Positions 19,520 through 31,233 of a DNA stretch of 64,000 nucleotides are shown here, one piece after another (the stretch's first letter is position 1; the number at the start of each line of letters is the position of its first letter). Source of the stretch: Mycoplasmoidaceae bacterium (GTDB lineage Bacteria; Bacillota_I; Bacilli_A; Mycoplasmatales; Mycoplasmoidaceae); contig JAKSVQ010000004.1 of the NCBI GenBank assembly GCA_024407855.1, forward strand, positions 23,067 through 87,066, read 5' to 3'. The position numbers and the translations under genes were made by a program. Under the pieces are notes generated by a model that was not told where the DNA came from, made no database searches, and was given only the letters and a program-made list of their open reading frames with translations.

Positions 19520-20860
19520 TTAATGTCCCTTTCTTTGCTTATAACTTTCTTTTCGCATTTTGTTGTATTTTTCTTCAAGATATTTATGTTTAGCCTTTTG
19601 CTGCATCTTATGAATTTGTTGCTTGATTTTCTTCTTATAGCCTGGTTTAACCTTTAGGTTTTTCTTGTTATAGAGTTTAGCAATTTGCTTCTTCATTTCA
19701 ATATCAACAATAGGTTTTGATTTATGAATATAAATCTTCTTCTCAATCAGACGGTTATTATCTAAAAGATAATAAGTTCAGCTAACTTTGCTATCTAATT
19801 TAGAAATTTGATTTTCATATTTCTTATCGTAGATAACATAACTATTACCATAATATTTACCACGACCAGTACGTCCTGCCCGGTGTAAATATCAGATATC
19901 TTCTTTTGGTAAACCAAAAGAAATAACATCACTAACACCATCAATATCAAGTCCTCTTGATGCTATGTCAGTCGCAACTAAATATTTAAACTCGTTATGG
20001 TTAAGCTTAGAAAACATTTGTTTTCTTGCTCGTGTTTCCATATCTTTGTGCAACATTCCAACAGATAAACCTTGTTCTAATAGGAAAGAATAAATTCTTT
20101 CAACTTCTGGTCGAGTGTTAGCAAAGATAATACATAGATATGGATTAATTACTTTTAGTAATTCTTGCAATGTTTTAAATGAGTCACCATTATCTTTTGT
20201 GTAAACAACACTATGTTTGATTTTATTGTTGGTAAAGATGTTTCTTTCCAATTGAACATTAATAATGTTGTTGACAGCTTTTTTGAAGGTGTTAGCAACA
20301 TTATTATGGATGGAAGCTGAACAAAAGATCTTTTGGACATTTGCCCGATAAAGATCAAGTTTAGCAAACATATCATTAATAGAATTAACAAAACCATAAT
20401 CTATTAACATATCAGCTTCATCTAAAACAACTTGTTTTAGGTATTTGAAGTTAACGCCTTGAGCAATCGCTTGACGAACCTTTTCAACAGTAGCGATAAC
20501 GATTTGACATGGATTGTAAACAAGATTATCAATTTTTTCGTTCTTATCCAATAGAACAATTTTAATTGTTTTATTGTATTTGGTAAAGGCTAGAAAATTA
20601 TTATAGATTTGTCAAACCAATTCTTTAGTTGGAGCAACAATCACATATTGAATGTGTTTGTCTTGTTCATCAATATTATTTAATATTGGTAATAAGTAAC
20701 ATAATGTCTTACCTGATCCAGTTGGAGCAGAGATTGTGATATTTCTTCCTTGATTAACTAATTTAAAAGTCTTTTCTTGAACTTCAGTTAGTTCAACAAA
20801 ATGATTATTAGTTAAAGCTGTATAAAGCCAAGGCTTTAAAGTTAAGGAAGTAAATTTCAT
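19520..20860 (-). CDS. DEAD-box RNA helicase
   Basis: ATP-dependent RNA unwinding. 446 residues. Motifs in order: Q motif region FVELTEVQ, Walker A SAPTGSGKT near residue 46, APTKEL, DEAD (LDEADMLIDYG), CSAS for the usual SAT motif, FANTRPEVE, ATDIASRGLDIDG and HRAGRTGRGK. The C-terminal 100 residues are strongly basic (KKKIKQQIHKMQQKAKH), a likely RNA-binding tail. TGA codons at 20609 and 19889 read Trp. It begins 2 bases after leuS ends, so they are co-transcribed. Confidence 0.94.
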
Positions 20861-20861
20861 A

Positions 20862-23246
<2,385 letters not shown>

Positions 23247-23303
23247 AATAATTTATTCTTTTTTACACTTAAATATATAATATTATAACTATAAAAATAA
23301 TTT

Positions 23304-23558
23304 ATGGCAGATACTCAAAGTCTAATTGAAACAATTAGAAAAGAACTAGATTCAATCAAAGTTTTCATCAATGCTGATGGTGGTGATGTTAATTTTGTTA
23401 GTTTAGAAAATGGAATATTAACACTAGAAATATCTGGACATTGCATTGGTTGCATGAGCTTTGATACAACTTATACTTATGGAATTAAACAATCAATGTT
23501 AGCAACCCATAAAGAATTAAAAGATGTAATCTTTACATTAAAAAAATCAGGAATTTAA
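23304..23558 (+). CDS. NifU C-terminal (Nfu-type) iron-sulfur scaffold
   Basis: 84 residues, essentially one Nfu domain. ADGGDVNFVSLENGIL leads to GHCIGCMSFDTTY, with the CxxC that holds a shared cluster between two subunits. It is distinct from the SufU at 52528-52962 and probably carries Fe-S clusters to targets. Free-standing, with its own terminator; the TAA lies in the loop of that terminator. A complete pathway in the window: SufCDSUB plus this carrier. Confidence 0.88.
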   Translation: MADTQSLIETIRKELDSIKVFINADGGDVNFVSLENGILTLEISGHCIGCMSFDTTYTYGIKQSMLATHKELKDVIFTLKKSGI

Positions 23559-23574
23559 TCCTGATTTTTATTTT
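23545..23574. terminator. Bidirectional terminator of nfu and the 23568 lipoprotein
   Basis: Stem AATCAGGA / TCCTGATT with a 6-base loop holding the TAA of the Nfu gene; TTTTT follows. The stop of the convergent gene is in the T run. Confidence 0.8.
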
Positions 23575-24419
23575 GAAGTATTTCCTAATTTTGTTAGTGT
23601 AAGGTAATTTGGACAATCTGTATCAACAAGACATCCATAAATAAAGATATCAAAAAACTTTGCAAGAAATGGGCTTAAATGTTCAGCATTTTTATTTGTG
23701 TATTCAATGTTTTCAGTTTCACTAAATGTTCATTTTTTCCCTTCAGCATTGCTGTTTTTGTCTTCAATAATTCTTGGCATAGTAATTTTTCATCCGCCAT
23801 CATCAGTTGTTCAATGAGGGAAGCGTAATACATTTGCTTTGTCTGTCTCAAATACCAATCTAAATAAGAAATTTTTTACCTTAAACATTCGTTTATCAAT
23901 TTCAGCGTTAAATTCTCCTTTACCTTCCTCAGTGGAGTCATCTGTATACTGAATATTAGCTGTTCAAATTACATCATAAGACGCACAGATGAATGCCTTC
24001 AAAACTTTTTCATTAGACATACCCAATGGTTCGATAGAGTGTCATTCTATATCAAACGAATGCGGGATGACTTTTACATATCTAGTTTGAACATCTCAAA
24101 CAGGGGCATCGTTTGATTTTGAATCCTCTGGTTGTTGGTAATCAGCAAAGGCATAAACTAAATCTTCAGCAAAAATTAATGGTCTTTCAGAGATACATTT
24201 ATAGTAGTCGTTTGTTAATACATTTTCATTATCATCTTGAGGTATGATTTTTTCTTCTCTCATTGGAATTGATGGGTGGAATGCCTTTCATTCGGGGTCA
24301 ACACCACTTCATTCTCATTCAGCAAAAATTGTTTGTGCACATGAAGTTACTAATGGTGTAACAATTGCTGCAATACTTGCAACAGTTGCTGCTGGTAATA
24401 ATTTGTGTAATAGTTTCAT
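23568..24419 (-). CDS. Predicted surface lipoprotein
   Basis: 283 residues. MKLLHKLLPAATVASI, a hydrophobic core and TSC at about residue 27 form a lipoprotein signal. The mature part is acidic and Trp-rich (many TGA codons, for example AEWEWSGVDPEW) with no known domain. The signal pattern is close to that of the lipoproteins at 483 and 61436, so these may be a small paralogous family that has diverged beyond the signal peptide. It lies between nfu and nif3. Confidence 0.75.
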
Positions 24420-24443
24420 GCAAATCTCCTTATATTTATTATA

Positions 24444-25211
24444 TTAAATGACTTTTTCTTTCTTTGATGTTGTAATTGACAAACATTCAATATTATCAAA
24501 TTCTTGTTTGATTAAACTTGCGACAAAATCACAGAAGCAATTTTCTAAATCATGGCCAACATCTAATGCAGCTAATTGATAATTAGCTAGATCTTGTCAG
24601 CCATGGTGTTTAATATCGCCAGTAACTAATAATACTTTTTCAGTTTGTAGTGTATCAAACATTGGGGCAAAGACAGATAAACCAGCACCAGCACAAATAG
24701 CAACCTTTTTGTATTTGTCAGTTGCTTTAGCATTAGTTGTTACTAGTGTAACACCAAATGTATCTTTGAATGTTTGGGCAATTTGCCCAACACTCATTGG
24801 ACGAGGAAGGTTTCCCATAACAAACTTTTGGTTTTTATATCACTTAAGGTTTTTAAGTCTTAGTTTTTCTCCAACTAAAAAGTTCATTCCATTTCTTGAA
24901 TTATCAAAACATGTATGTAGCGCTAAAACTGTTGTTTTAGTATTTTCAAGTCGTTCAAGTAATAATTTATAGAAAGGTAACATTTCATGTTCTGGATTAG
25001 ACTTAAAGATTGGATGATGTGTAACAATTAATTTAGCTTTTTGTTTAATTGCTTCATCAACAATCTTTTCATTTAAATCTAAACAAACAAAAACCTTATA
25101 GGTTTGTTTATTAAGATTACCTTTTACAACATAGCCCGATTCATCTCATTTTTCTTGTTGTTTTAATGGATATTGTTTTAATAGAAAACTTGTTATATTT
25201 TTAATTTGCAT
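24444..25211 (-). CDS. Nif3/DUF34 family protein (predicted metal-binding)
   Basis: 255 residues. A THHPIF motif (KLIVTHHPIFK) near residue 66 and a later GDIKHH segment give the His-rich, dinuclear metal site of the family; VALHTCFDN-like residues (VLALHTCFDNSRNG) are also present. Function in cells is poorly defined; sometimes annotated as a GTP cyclohydrolase I type 2 homologue. Here it follows trmK in an rpoD-trmK-nif3 run that is common in Firmicutes. 2 bases from the trmK stop. Confidence 0.88.
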
Positions 25212-25212
25212 A

Positions 25213-25872
25213 TTATTTTTTCACCTTTTCCTTTAATCATTTGTGTAATGTTGCATAAGTCTCTGAGAATCGATACAGTTTTTTCTTTTCGACTTTGTGT
25301 AATGCAGCTTTTAAGTATGCCATTCACATCTTCTTATCTTTTTGTAAAGATAGCAGGCCAAAGTAAGCTTCATATATGGTTATCTTTCTAACTTTGGTTC
25401 CTGGCTTAGCTTGAATTATTTGGTAGAACTTTTTTCGATCAACACAAATTTGTTCAAATTGAATAATTCATTTCTTTTTAGCCAAATATCTTCTTAAGAC
25501 ATCAACATCACAATTTGCTTCAAGAATATATTTACAGTTTTTAGAAATCCTTGGATCTTTGTTTTCCAATATTTGAATAATGTTGTTTGCTCCCATACCA
25601 GCAATAACAATGTAGTCTGGTTGAACAAACACTTTCTTAGTAATATCTTGCAAACCATCATTTAAAACATTTATTGTTTTAGTTGTTAAATGGTTTTTAG
25701 CTAAATTAGCCTTTCCGGCATTGTGTGGTTGTCAATTCTTTTCAATATTAACAACTTGTTTAGCTTTTTTTGATCTTAGTAAGTTAATTGCTAGCAATGC
25801 ATGATCTGATCCAACATCATACACACATTGACATTTATCAATTAAGTTACAAAGTTGTTTAATTCTGTTCAT
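25213..25872 (-). CDS. trmK: tRNA (adenine-22-N1) methyltransferase
   Basis: TrmK; methylates A22 of tRNA with SAM. 219 residues. QCVYDVGSDHALLAINLL near residue 15 is the SAM-binding motif I, and VIAGMGANNIIQIL is the family's second motif. Lys-rich C-terminal half (KAALHKVEKKKLYRF). The start overlaps the end of rpoD by 14 bases; the run rpoD-trmK-nif3 is a recurrent Firmicute order. Confidence 0.9.
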
Positions 25873-27229
25873 CTAATATATAACTTCTCAATTTCTTTGA
25901 TTTTGATGGGTGTTTTAATTTTCTTGTGGCTTTCGCTTCAATTTGGCGAACTTGTTCACGAGGAATTTTTAATTTTTCTGCCGCTTCATCAAGACTATGA
26001 ACATATGTATATGGTTCAAGACCATAACGCATTCGCATAATCTTCTCTTCTTCAGGAGTTAAAGTTACCTTAAATAATTGATTGATATCTTCTTTCAATA
26101 ATGATTCTTTTGTATATTGAACTGGTGAAGTCAAAACATCTTCTTTAACAAAGTCAGAGATTTGGCTATCTTCATCAGATCCAACAGTTTTATCTAGTGA
26201 TACTGGATCAATATGAATACGTTTGATGTTAGCAACTTTTCTAGTTGTGAACCCAGCTGCTTGTCCGCCAAGTTCTTCAGTAATTTCTTCAATAGTTGGT
26301 TGGCGACCTAATCTTTGAGTTAATTCTTTTTCAGCATTTGTTACACGGTGAATTGTTTCAATCATGTGGGCTGGAATACGAATAATCTTTGATTGATCAG
26401 AAATGGCACGAGTAATTGCTTGGCGAATCCATCATGTTGCATAAGTTGAGAACTTATGGCCTAAACGATAGTCAAATTTCGTAATGGCTTTCATTAAACC
26501 CATTGTTCCTTCTTGAATTAAATCTTCAAATTCAATTCCACGGTTTAGGAACTTCTTAGCGATTGAAGTAACAAGACGTAGGTTACTTGTTACTAATTGA
26601 TCAACGGCATACTTTCTTTCAATTTCATTCTTAGAGTTTAATAGCTTAGCTATTTCTACTTCTTGTTCAGCTGAAAGCATCTTAGATTGACCAAGAGTAG
26701 TTAAGAATGATTTAACACCATCATAGTCATTACCTTTTGGTCCATGAGTTGTAATCTTACTAACTTTTTGTGATTTTTGTGTTGATAATATTTTTTCTGC
26801 TTCTTCTAAAGTGAAGAACTTTTTGCCTTCATACCCTTTGATGGTAATACCTTGCTTAACAATATCATTGAATAATCTTTGTGTTAATTCTTTTGTTAAA
26901 GCATAACTTCCAAATTCAGAAAAAATCTTGTTTAATACAACAACATTTCTGCTTCGTTTTTTAAGCTTAACAGTTTGAATAATTTTCTTTTCAATGTCTT
27001 TAAATTCAAATTCAGAAATAGTCTTATGTTTAGAATAAGATTCTAGAATTTGAATTTTAGGTGAGAATGTTTTAGAACTACTTGCTTGCTGTTTTGCTGG
27101 TTTTTTAGCTACTTTTTTAGCAGGTTTTACTTTTTTTGTTTTTACTTTTTTAGTTGTTTTTTTCTTACTAACAACTTTAGTAGCTTTCTTTTTAGCTACT
27201 TTTTTTGATTTACTATTCTTCTTTGCCAT
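25859..27229 (-). CDS. rpoD: Primary sigma factor (RpoD/SigA)
   Basis: Housekeeping promoter-recognition factor. 456 residues. The first about 50 residues are almost pure Lys/Ala/Val ([16 protein letters not shown]), an unusual basic tail. Conserved core: [52 protein letters not shown] (TGA-encoded Trp pair in region 2.4), then region 3 and [25 protein letters not shown], the region 4 helix-turn-helix. First gene of rpoD-trmK-nif3. Confidence 0.97.
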
Positions 27230-27270
27230 GAATACCTCAGATTGATAGATATATATTATACCCTAAAAAT

Positions 27271-27302
27271 AAAAAAGTAAAAGTAATAAATTACTTTTAC
27301 TT
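27271..27302 (-). terminator. Terminator of the 27325 small gene
   Basis: Stem AAGTAAAAGTAA / TTACTTTTACTT with a 4-base loop, T-rich on the minus side; A-T only but long. Confidence 0.65.
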
Positions 27303-27324
27303 AACAAAAAAGATTACGATGTCA

Positions 27325-27549
27325 TTATCCAAATATTGAAATTGAACTACGACTTGGTACTGGGGATAAACGCATAATTGTTGTTCGGCGGAAACCATAG
27401 TTAGTATTACTTTGAATTGGTCTTGTCATACTTACAGCATTCATTACAAGACTAGAAAGGGTTGAAACAAGAATGCCAATACCTAAGGCAATTGCATAAA
27501 ACGATCCTCCAGACGTTTTAGCTTTTTGCATTTGTGTTAATCTTTTAAT
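27325..27549 (-). CDS. Small predicted membrane protein with non-ATG start, behind the shared element
   Basis: About 74 residues. QKAKTSGG leads into one hydrophobic segment (SFYAIALGIGILVSTLSSLV), then a basic, Ser/Arg-rich tail (RRTTIMRLSPVPSRSSISIFG). No family recognised. The start is odd: the strong GGAGG (27558-27562) lies 8 bases before an ATT at 27547-27549, while the first ATG (27531) is 26 bases away and a GTG at 27556-27558 overlaps the GGAGG itself. I chose ATT from spacing; ATG 27531 is the fallback. The 40-bp element at 27563-27602 directly precedes it. Confidence 0.55.
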   Translation of the reverse strand: MKRLTQMQKAKTSGGSFYAIALGIGILVSTLSSLVMNAVSMTRPIQSNTNYGFRRTTIMRLSPVPSRSSISIFG

Positions 27550-27562
27550 ATATATCACCTCC

Positions 27563-27602
27563 CATATGTATATTTACCTAAGAAAATAAAAATTTAGAAA
27601 AA
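27563..27602 (-). promoter_or_regulatory. Shared upstream element, copy 3
   Basis: On the minus strand: TTTTTCTAAATTTTTATTTT then CTTAGGTAAATATACATATG, followed by GGGAGG. It differs from the recA copy at only two bases. A further match, TCGTAAGT, lies at the same distance upstream of copies 1 and 3 (2548-2555 and 27640-27647, both 77 bases from CATATG), but is not at that spacing in the recA copy. Confidence 0.65.
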
Positions 27603-27662
27603 AATGCAGTCACTAGACGTATGACCACATTTTATCAATACTTACGATGCAACAATTTTTTA

Positions 27663-28106
27663 CTATTTTCGTAGTTTTTTGCCTAATCTCTTGCCAACAA
27701 ATCAACCGATGAAAACTAAAACTGGTGATATAAAACCAATGATGTTAATTAAAGCATTATCACTTAATTGTGGTAGATAAAACAAAATAACCATTAAGAT
27801 ATCGGGTGTTAGAACAAATCAAACCGATAGAAACAAGATGACTCTTGTATGCTTTACTGATTTTGGATTATTTAGTTTCTTAGCAACAACAAACAATATT
27901 GATGCACAGATTAATCAAATAATAGAGTTAGCTAATGTGACAAGTGACAAAATCTTTAATGTATAGTAAAAAGCCTCATATCCTAATAAATAGTTTAATA
28001 ATGATAAAACAAAAACAGATACTGAGATTAAAGTATGAATTAATCCAGTAACACTAAATCATTTTAACAAACGAGTAAATTTTTTTGTTTGTTGTTGCTC
28101 GGCCAT
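27663..28106 (-). CDS. Small multi-pass membrane protein
   Basis: 147 residues, readable only with TGA as Trp. Four hydrophobic helices (about 15-38, 44-70, 83-107, 113-134) separated by short loops; basic ends (QQQTKKFTRLLKW at the N terminus, GKRLGKKLRK at the C terminus). No recognised family. Starts at ATG 28104-28106, divergent from the SWIB gene, with about 84 bases between them for promoters. Confidence 0.75.
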
Positions 28107-28190
28107 AGAATAATTATAAAGATAATTAAAAAGTAAAAAAATATGTTTTTTGCTTTATAGATATATAATTTTATAGAAAGGAATTCCTAT

Positions 28191-28439
28191 ATGGGAAAAA
28201 GTATTACAGAACAAAAATTAACTCCTTCTGCTAAATTAGCTGCTGTTATTGGTGCTGGTAAAATTACTAGACCACAAGCAGTTAAGAAGGTATGAGCTTA
28301 CATTAAAGCTCACAAATTACAAGACAAGAACAATAAAAGAAACATTAAAACTGACGCAAAACTTAAACCAGTATTTGGTGGTAAGAGCACAATTACTATG
28401 TTTGAAGTTGGTAAATACTTGTCTAAAGAATTAAAGTAG
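28191..28439 (+). CDS. Stand-alone SWIB/MDM2-domain protein
   Basis: 82 residues, almost all SWIB domain. LTPSAKLAAVIGAGKITRPQ, then AVKKVWAYIKAHKLQD, KNKRNIKTD, AKLKPVFGG and MFEVGKYLSKEL follow the SWIB pattern closely, including the conserved LQD, KNKR.I and FG. The Trp is TGA-encoded, so the gene is fully adapted to the mollicute code. SWIB domains are typical of eukaryotic SWI/SNF subunits and of chlamydial proteins; in bacteria they are sporadic. Strong AGGA ribosome-binding site, TATAAT-type promoter and its own terminator, so it is probably expressed. Likely cytosolic or DNA-associated; function unknown. Confidence 0.88.
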
Positions 28440-28455
28440 TTAATTTGAACTTTCA

Positions 28456-28481
28456 AAAAAAGAGGGGTTTCCCTCTTTTTT
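28456..28481 (+). terminator. Terminator of the SWIB gene
   Basis: Stem AAAAAGAGGG / CCCTCTTTTT with GTTT loop. Confidence 0.85.
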
Positions 28482-28510
28482 ATTAACATATAATGAAAGT
28501 AGGAGATATT

Positions 28511-28843
28511 ATGGGAAAGAATAAAACAACAATTAAGTCAGGTAATACCTATTTTGGATCTGATGGTAAAACAACCATCAAATCTGGTAATACTTTCTTT
28601 CATTCTGATGGTAAGACAACCATCAAATCTGGTAATATCTACTTTGGATCTGATGGCAAAACTACTATTAGATCAGGCAATACATTCTTTGGCTCTGATG
28701 GTAGTACTACCATCAAATCTGGTAATACCTTCTTTAGTTCTGGTGGGGATACTACCATTAAAAGTGGCAACACATTCTTTGGCTCTGGTTCATCAGATTC
28801 AGCAATGTTTGATGATGACGACGAAGACGAAGATGAATGATAA
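28511..28843 (+). CDS. Six-repeat protein with acidic tail
   Basis: 110 residues: a short start, six nearly identical 15-residue repeats of the form KTTIKSGNT(Y/F)F(G/H/S)SDG, and an acidic tail (MFDDDDEDEDEW). The ATG at 28511 follows AGGAG; an upstream ATG at 28493 is likely a leader. The Trp at the end is a TGA followed by TAA. The Gly/Asn-rich pattern suggests stacked beta turns. I recognise the general style from other bacteria but no function. No signal peptide or membrane helix is seen. Confidence 0.7.
28523..28792 (+). repeat. Six tandem 45-bp coding repeats
   Basis: Exact length and frame are kept; differences are mostly substitutions (for example GATGGTAAA versus GATGGTAGT). Copies could be gained or lost by recombination without a frame change. 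Confidence 0.85.
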
Positions 28844-28845
28844 TA

Positions 28846-28873
28846 AAAACCAGGTTGAACCTGGTTTTTTTAA
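28846..28873. terminator. Bidirectional terminator of the repeat-protein gene and 28874
   Basis: Stem AAACCAGG / CCTGGTTT with TTGAA loop; the next gene ends at 28874 on the minus strand. Confidence 0.85.
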
Positions 28874-29335
28874 TTACATTTTCTTTACGTTGATGATTGA
28901 GAAGATGAATGAGGCGATTAATGTGGCGGCACTAACAGCATTTATTGCAACAATAGCTCGAGTTCACATGTTGAAGTCAATGCTTGGAACTAATCCAAGA
29001 ATGATTAATGATGCAATAAAACCAATTGCTGTGAAGCAAACTAATCCACCAGCAATACCATAAAAGATTGTGCAAGTCTTTGCTCCTAAGCCTTCATCAT
29101 TTCCATGTTCTTTGGCTAAAAGAATAAATGTAATGATGATTCAAACTATTTGAATTACTAATAAGATAAATTGATAAATATTAGTAACGAAGAAACCAAG
29201 AATTGATGCAGCTGTTTCAGTATTTTGGAAGATTGATGCCATTAATGCTGAAACAATTGCTACAAGTCCACAGATTATTGAAAAAACAATATTGGCAATA
29301 GTTAGGCCTTTACACTTTGAATTTTGTTTAGTCAT
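28874..29335 (-). CDS. Small membrane protein (four predicted helices)
   Basis: 153 residues. Four hydrophobic segments at about 12-36, 42-66, 86-113 and 123-147. TGA Trp at 29138 joins the halves. It has a short basic N terminus (TKQNSKCKGLT) and no signal cleavage site. It lies just downstream of the dUTPase gene on the same strand, 12 bases after its stop. No recognised family. Confidence 0.7.
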
Positions 29336-29347
29336 AGTTACTCCTTA

Positions 29348-29845
29348 TTAATAATTATTTTTTTGACGATCGTGATTTACTTGATTCTTTTTTTCGTAAG
29401 CTGCTAGTATTTCTTCAACACTAAAACCTAGTCTAAAACCAAACTTTAGATAATTCATATATCACTCTCTTGCTTTTCAAGCAGTGTTGATATTACATGT
29501 TTTTCGAAATAATCAAACAAATGCTTTTGTTATTTCAGTTTTATCTTCATATTTGTTTAAGAAACGTTTTACCGTAAATTGTGGTTTAACGAAGTATCTA
29601 ATACAAATTGAAGTAATAAAGTGAATACCATCAACATATTCTTCAAGAATAACATCTCTTGCAGATGGTCCTTTATTTGACCAGAATTTAAAACTACGTA
29701 TTTCATTAGCAAGTTCAGCTAATTCAACTAATAATGCTAGTTTTAATTCTCGTGTAATGGTGCGGTATGCAACATTGTGTTTTGTGTGAATTTCTTTGTC
29801 TAATTCACGTTGCTGATTGAATAATTTTGTTAAATCGATTTTCAT
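29348..29845 (-). CDS. Dimeric (all-alpha) dUTPase
   Basis: Hydrolyses dUTP to dUMP, keeping uracil out of DNA. 165 residues. Motifs of the MazG-like fold: LFNQQRELDKEIH near the start, LLVELAELANEIRSFKFWSNKGP (Glu metal ligands EL..E), and ILEEYVDGIHF (E-x-x-D). This family is unrelated to the trimeric dUTPases. The C-terminal helix region contains several TGA Trp codons. Confidence 0.88.
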
Positions 29846-29865
29846 AATCCCTCTACATATAGATT

Positions 29866-29894
29866 ATAAAATAAAAAATAGGTTGACCCTATTT
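29866..29894 (-). terminator. Terminator at the end of infC-rpmI-rplT
   Basis: On the minus strand, AAATAGG / CCTATTT with a GTCAA loop and then TTTTATTTT; the rplT stop TAG is in the stem. Confidence 0.75.
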
Positions 29895-30236
29895 CTTACA
29901 TGCAATTTCCACTAATGCTTTGAATTCGTTTGGATTGTTAATTGCTAATTCAGATAGCATTTTACGGTTGATTTCAATTTTGTTTTTCTTTAAACCATTA
30001 ATGAATTGTGAATAGTTGTATCCTTGTGCTTGCACAGCAGCAGAGATTCTTGCAATTCATAATTTTCTAAAGTCTCGTTTTTTAGCTCTTCTGTCTCTAA
30101 AAGCATATTGAGCTGAACGAATAACTGTTTGACTAGCAATTCTATAGCTAGTGTGTTTTGTTCCTCTAGCACCAGAGGCTGCTTGTTTAACACTCTTACG
30201 GTATTTTCTTGCAGTAGTTCCACCTTTTACTCTCAT
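29889..30236 (-). CDS. rplT: Ribosomal protein L20
   Basis: Binds 23S rRNA early in large-subunit assembly. 115 residues. [18 protein letters not shown] and a long basic helix followed by [45 protein letters not shown], all typical. In other Firmicutes L20 also represses the infC-rpmI-rplT operon via the leader. Third gene of that operon, 11 bases from rpmI. Confidence 0.96.
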
Positions 30237-30247
30237 AATTGATCTCC

Positions 30248-30448
30248 TTAGTTATGTAATGTCTTACCTAAGTTCTTAGTGTAAGTGGCATTTAGTGTTG
30301 TATCTTTTCTAAGATGTCTTTTTTGCTTAGTTGTCTTATTGTGTGCTAAATGTGAACGATAAGCATGTTTTCTTTTTAGTTTACCAGAGCTAGTTCTTTT
30401 TAGTCTCTTAGCAACAGCTCTTTTAGTTTTTGCTTTAATTTTTCCCAT
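30248..30448 (-). CDS. rpmI: Ribosomal protein L35
   Basis: 66 residues. [46 protein letters not shown] is the standard L35 pattern. Located between infC and rplT, 10 bases from infC. Confidence 0.96.
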   Translation of the reverse strand: MGKIKAKTKRAVAKRLKRTSSGKLKRKHAYRSHLAHNKTTKQKRHLRKDTTLNATYTKNLGKTLHN

Positions 30449-30458
30449 AACTTTCTCC

Positions 30459-30980
30459 TTATTTCTTAATAATAGTTGCTTCGTACATGATTGGACTTAA
30501 TTGTTTAAGTGGGGTAGCAACTTTGCCATTTTCTTCAATTAATTTTAGGAAGTCTTGATAAACTTTATCAATTAGATCTTGCTTTGTGGCAATACGACCA
30601 AATGTCATTACTTTAAATTTAATTTGGCATCCATCTTTTAATCATTGATTAACTTGGTTTGCTTTTCATTGTAAATCACCAGCACCAATTTGTGGTCGAA
30701 CTTTAACTTCTTTTGTTTTAATCACAACTTGGTTTTTCTTAGCTTCTTTTTGTTTAACGTCTTGTTGGTATTTAAACTTACCATAATCAATAATTTTACA
30801 AATAGATAGTTTGCCAGTTTTGCTACTTGGTACAAATAGTACTAAGTCTAAACCCTTATCTTGTGCTAATCTAATAGCAGCTTTTGTATTCATTGCTCCT
30901 AAATTAGTTCCATTTTCGTCAACGACTAAAACATTTGGATCTCTAATCTTTTCGTTTGTTAAGTATTTGTCTTTTTGCAT
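30459..30980 (-). CDS. infC: Translation initiation factor IF-3
   Basis: Keeps 30S subunits free and checks start-codon pairing. 173 residues. [23 protein letters not shown] at the N terminus, then [20 protein letters not shown] and the C-terminal domain [19 protein letters not shown] at 30665 is Trp. The last codons run to the TAA at 30459-30461, after which rpmI starts. It is preceded by a structured leader (30981-31140). Confidence 0.96.
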
Positions 30981-31160
30981 TCAATTTTCCTTTTAATTAA
31001 TTGTTTATATAAAGAAAAGTACACAATGATTGATTCATTGTGTACACAAAACATTTAAATGGTCAATGACCTTTAAAAGCTTTTTGCCTATTACTATTCG
31101 CAATCAGGCGAGTTTACACAACTACTTTCTTTATATGTATATATTGTATATATAAATTGA
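30981..31160 (-). promoter_or_regulatory. infC leader with terminator-like hairpin
   Basis: This 180-base untranslated region holds no gene. On the minus strand, TATACAAT (about 31143-31150) is a likely -10. Downstream are a short GGTCA/TGACC hairpin, several AT-rich stretches and then a strong stem (31019-31045). The layout fits an L20-type leader control of infC-rpmI-rplT, but the exact mechanism cannot be read by eye. Confidence 0.55.
31008..31045 (-). terminator. Attenuator-like hairpin in the infC leader
   Basis: The perfect 11-bp stem GTACACAATGA / TCATTGTGTAC with a 5-base loop is followed on the minus strand by TTTTCTTT. It is placed about 30 bases before infC, so it would stop transcription before the coding region when formed. 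Confidence 0.65.
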
Positions 31161-31233
31161 GATTTTTTTGCAAAATATTTGCATTGTATCTTTTAATGTA
31201 TAATTAATAAATATTAGTAAAAAAAGGATTTTT

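Noticed and set aside
28523..28792. 45-bp repeats as a CRISPR or attachment array
   Set aside because: Repeats are adjacent, in frame, and encode a clear amino-acid repeat.
31060..31080. Short GGTCA/TGACC palindrome as an operator
   Set aside because: Five-base arms are too short to separate from chance in the AT-rich infC leader; kept only as part of the leader.
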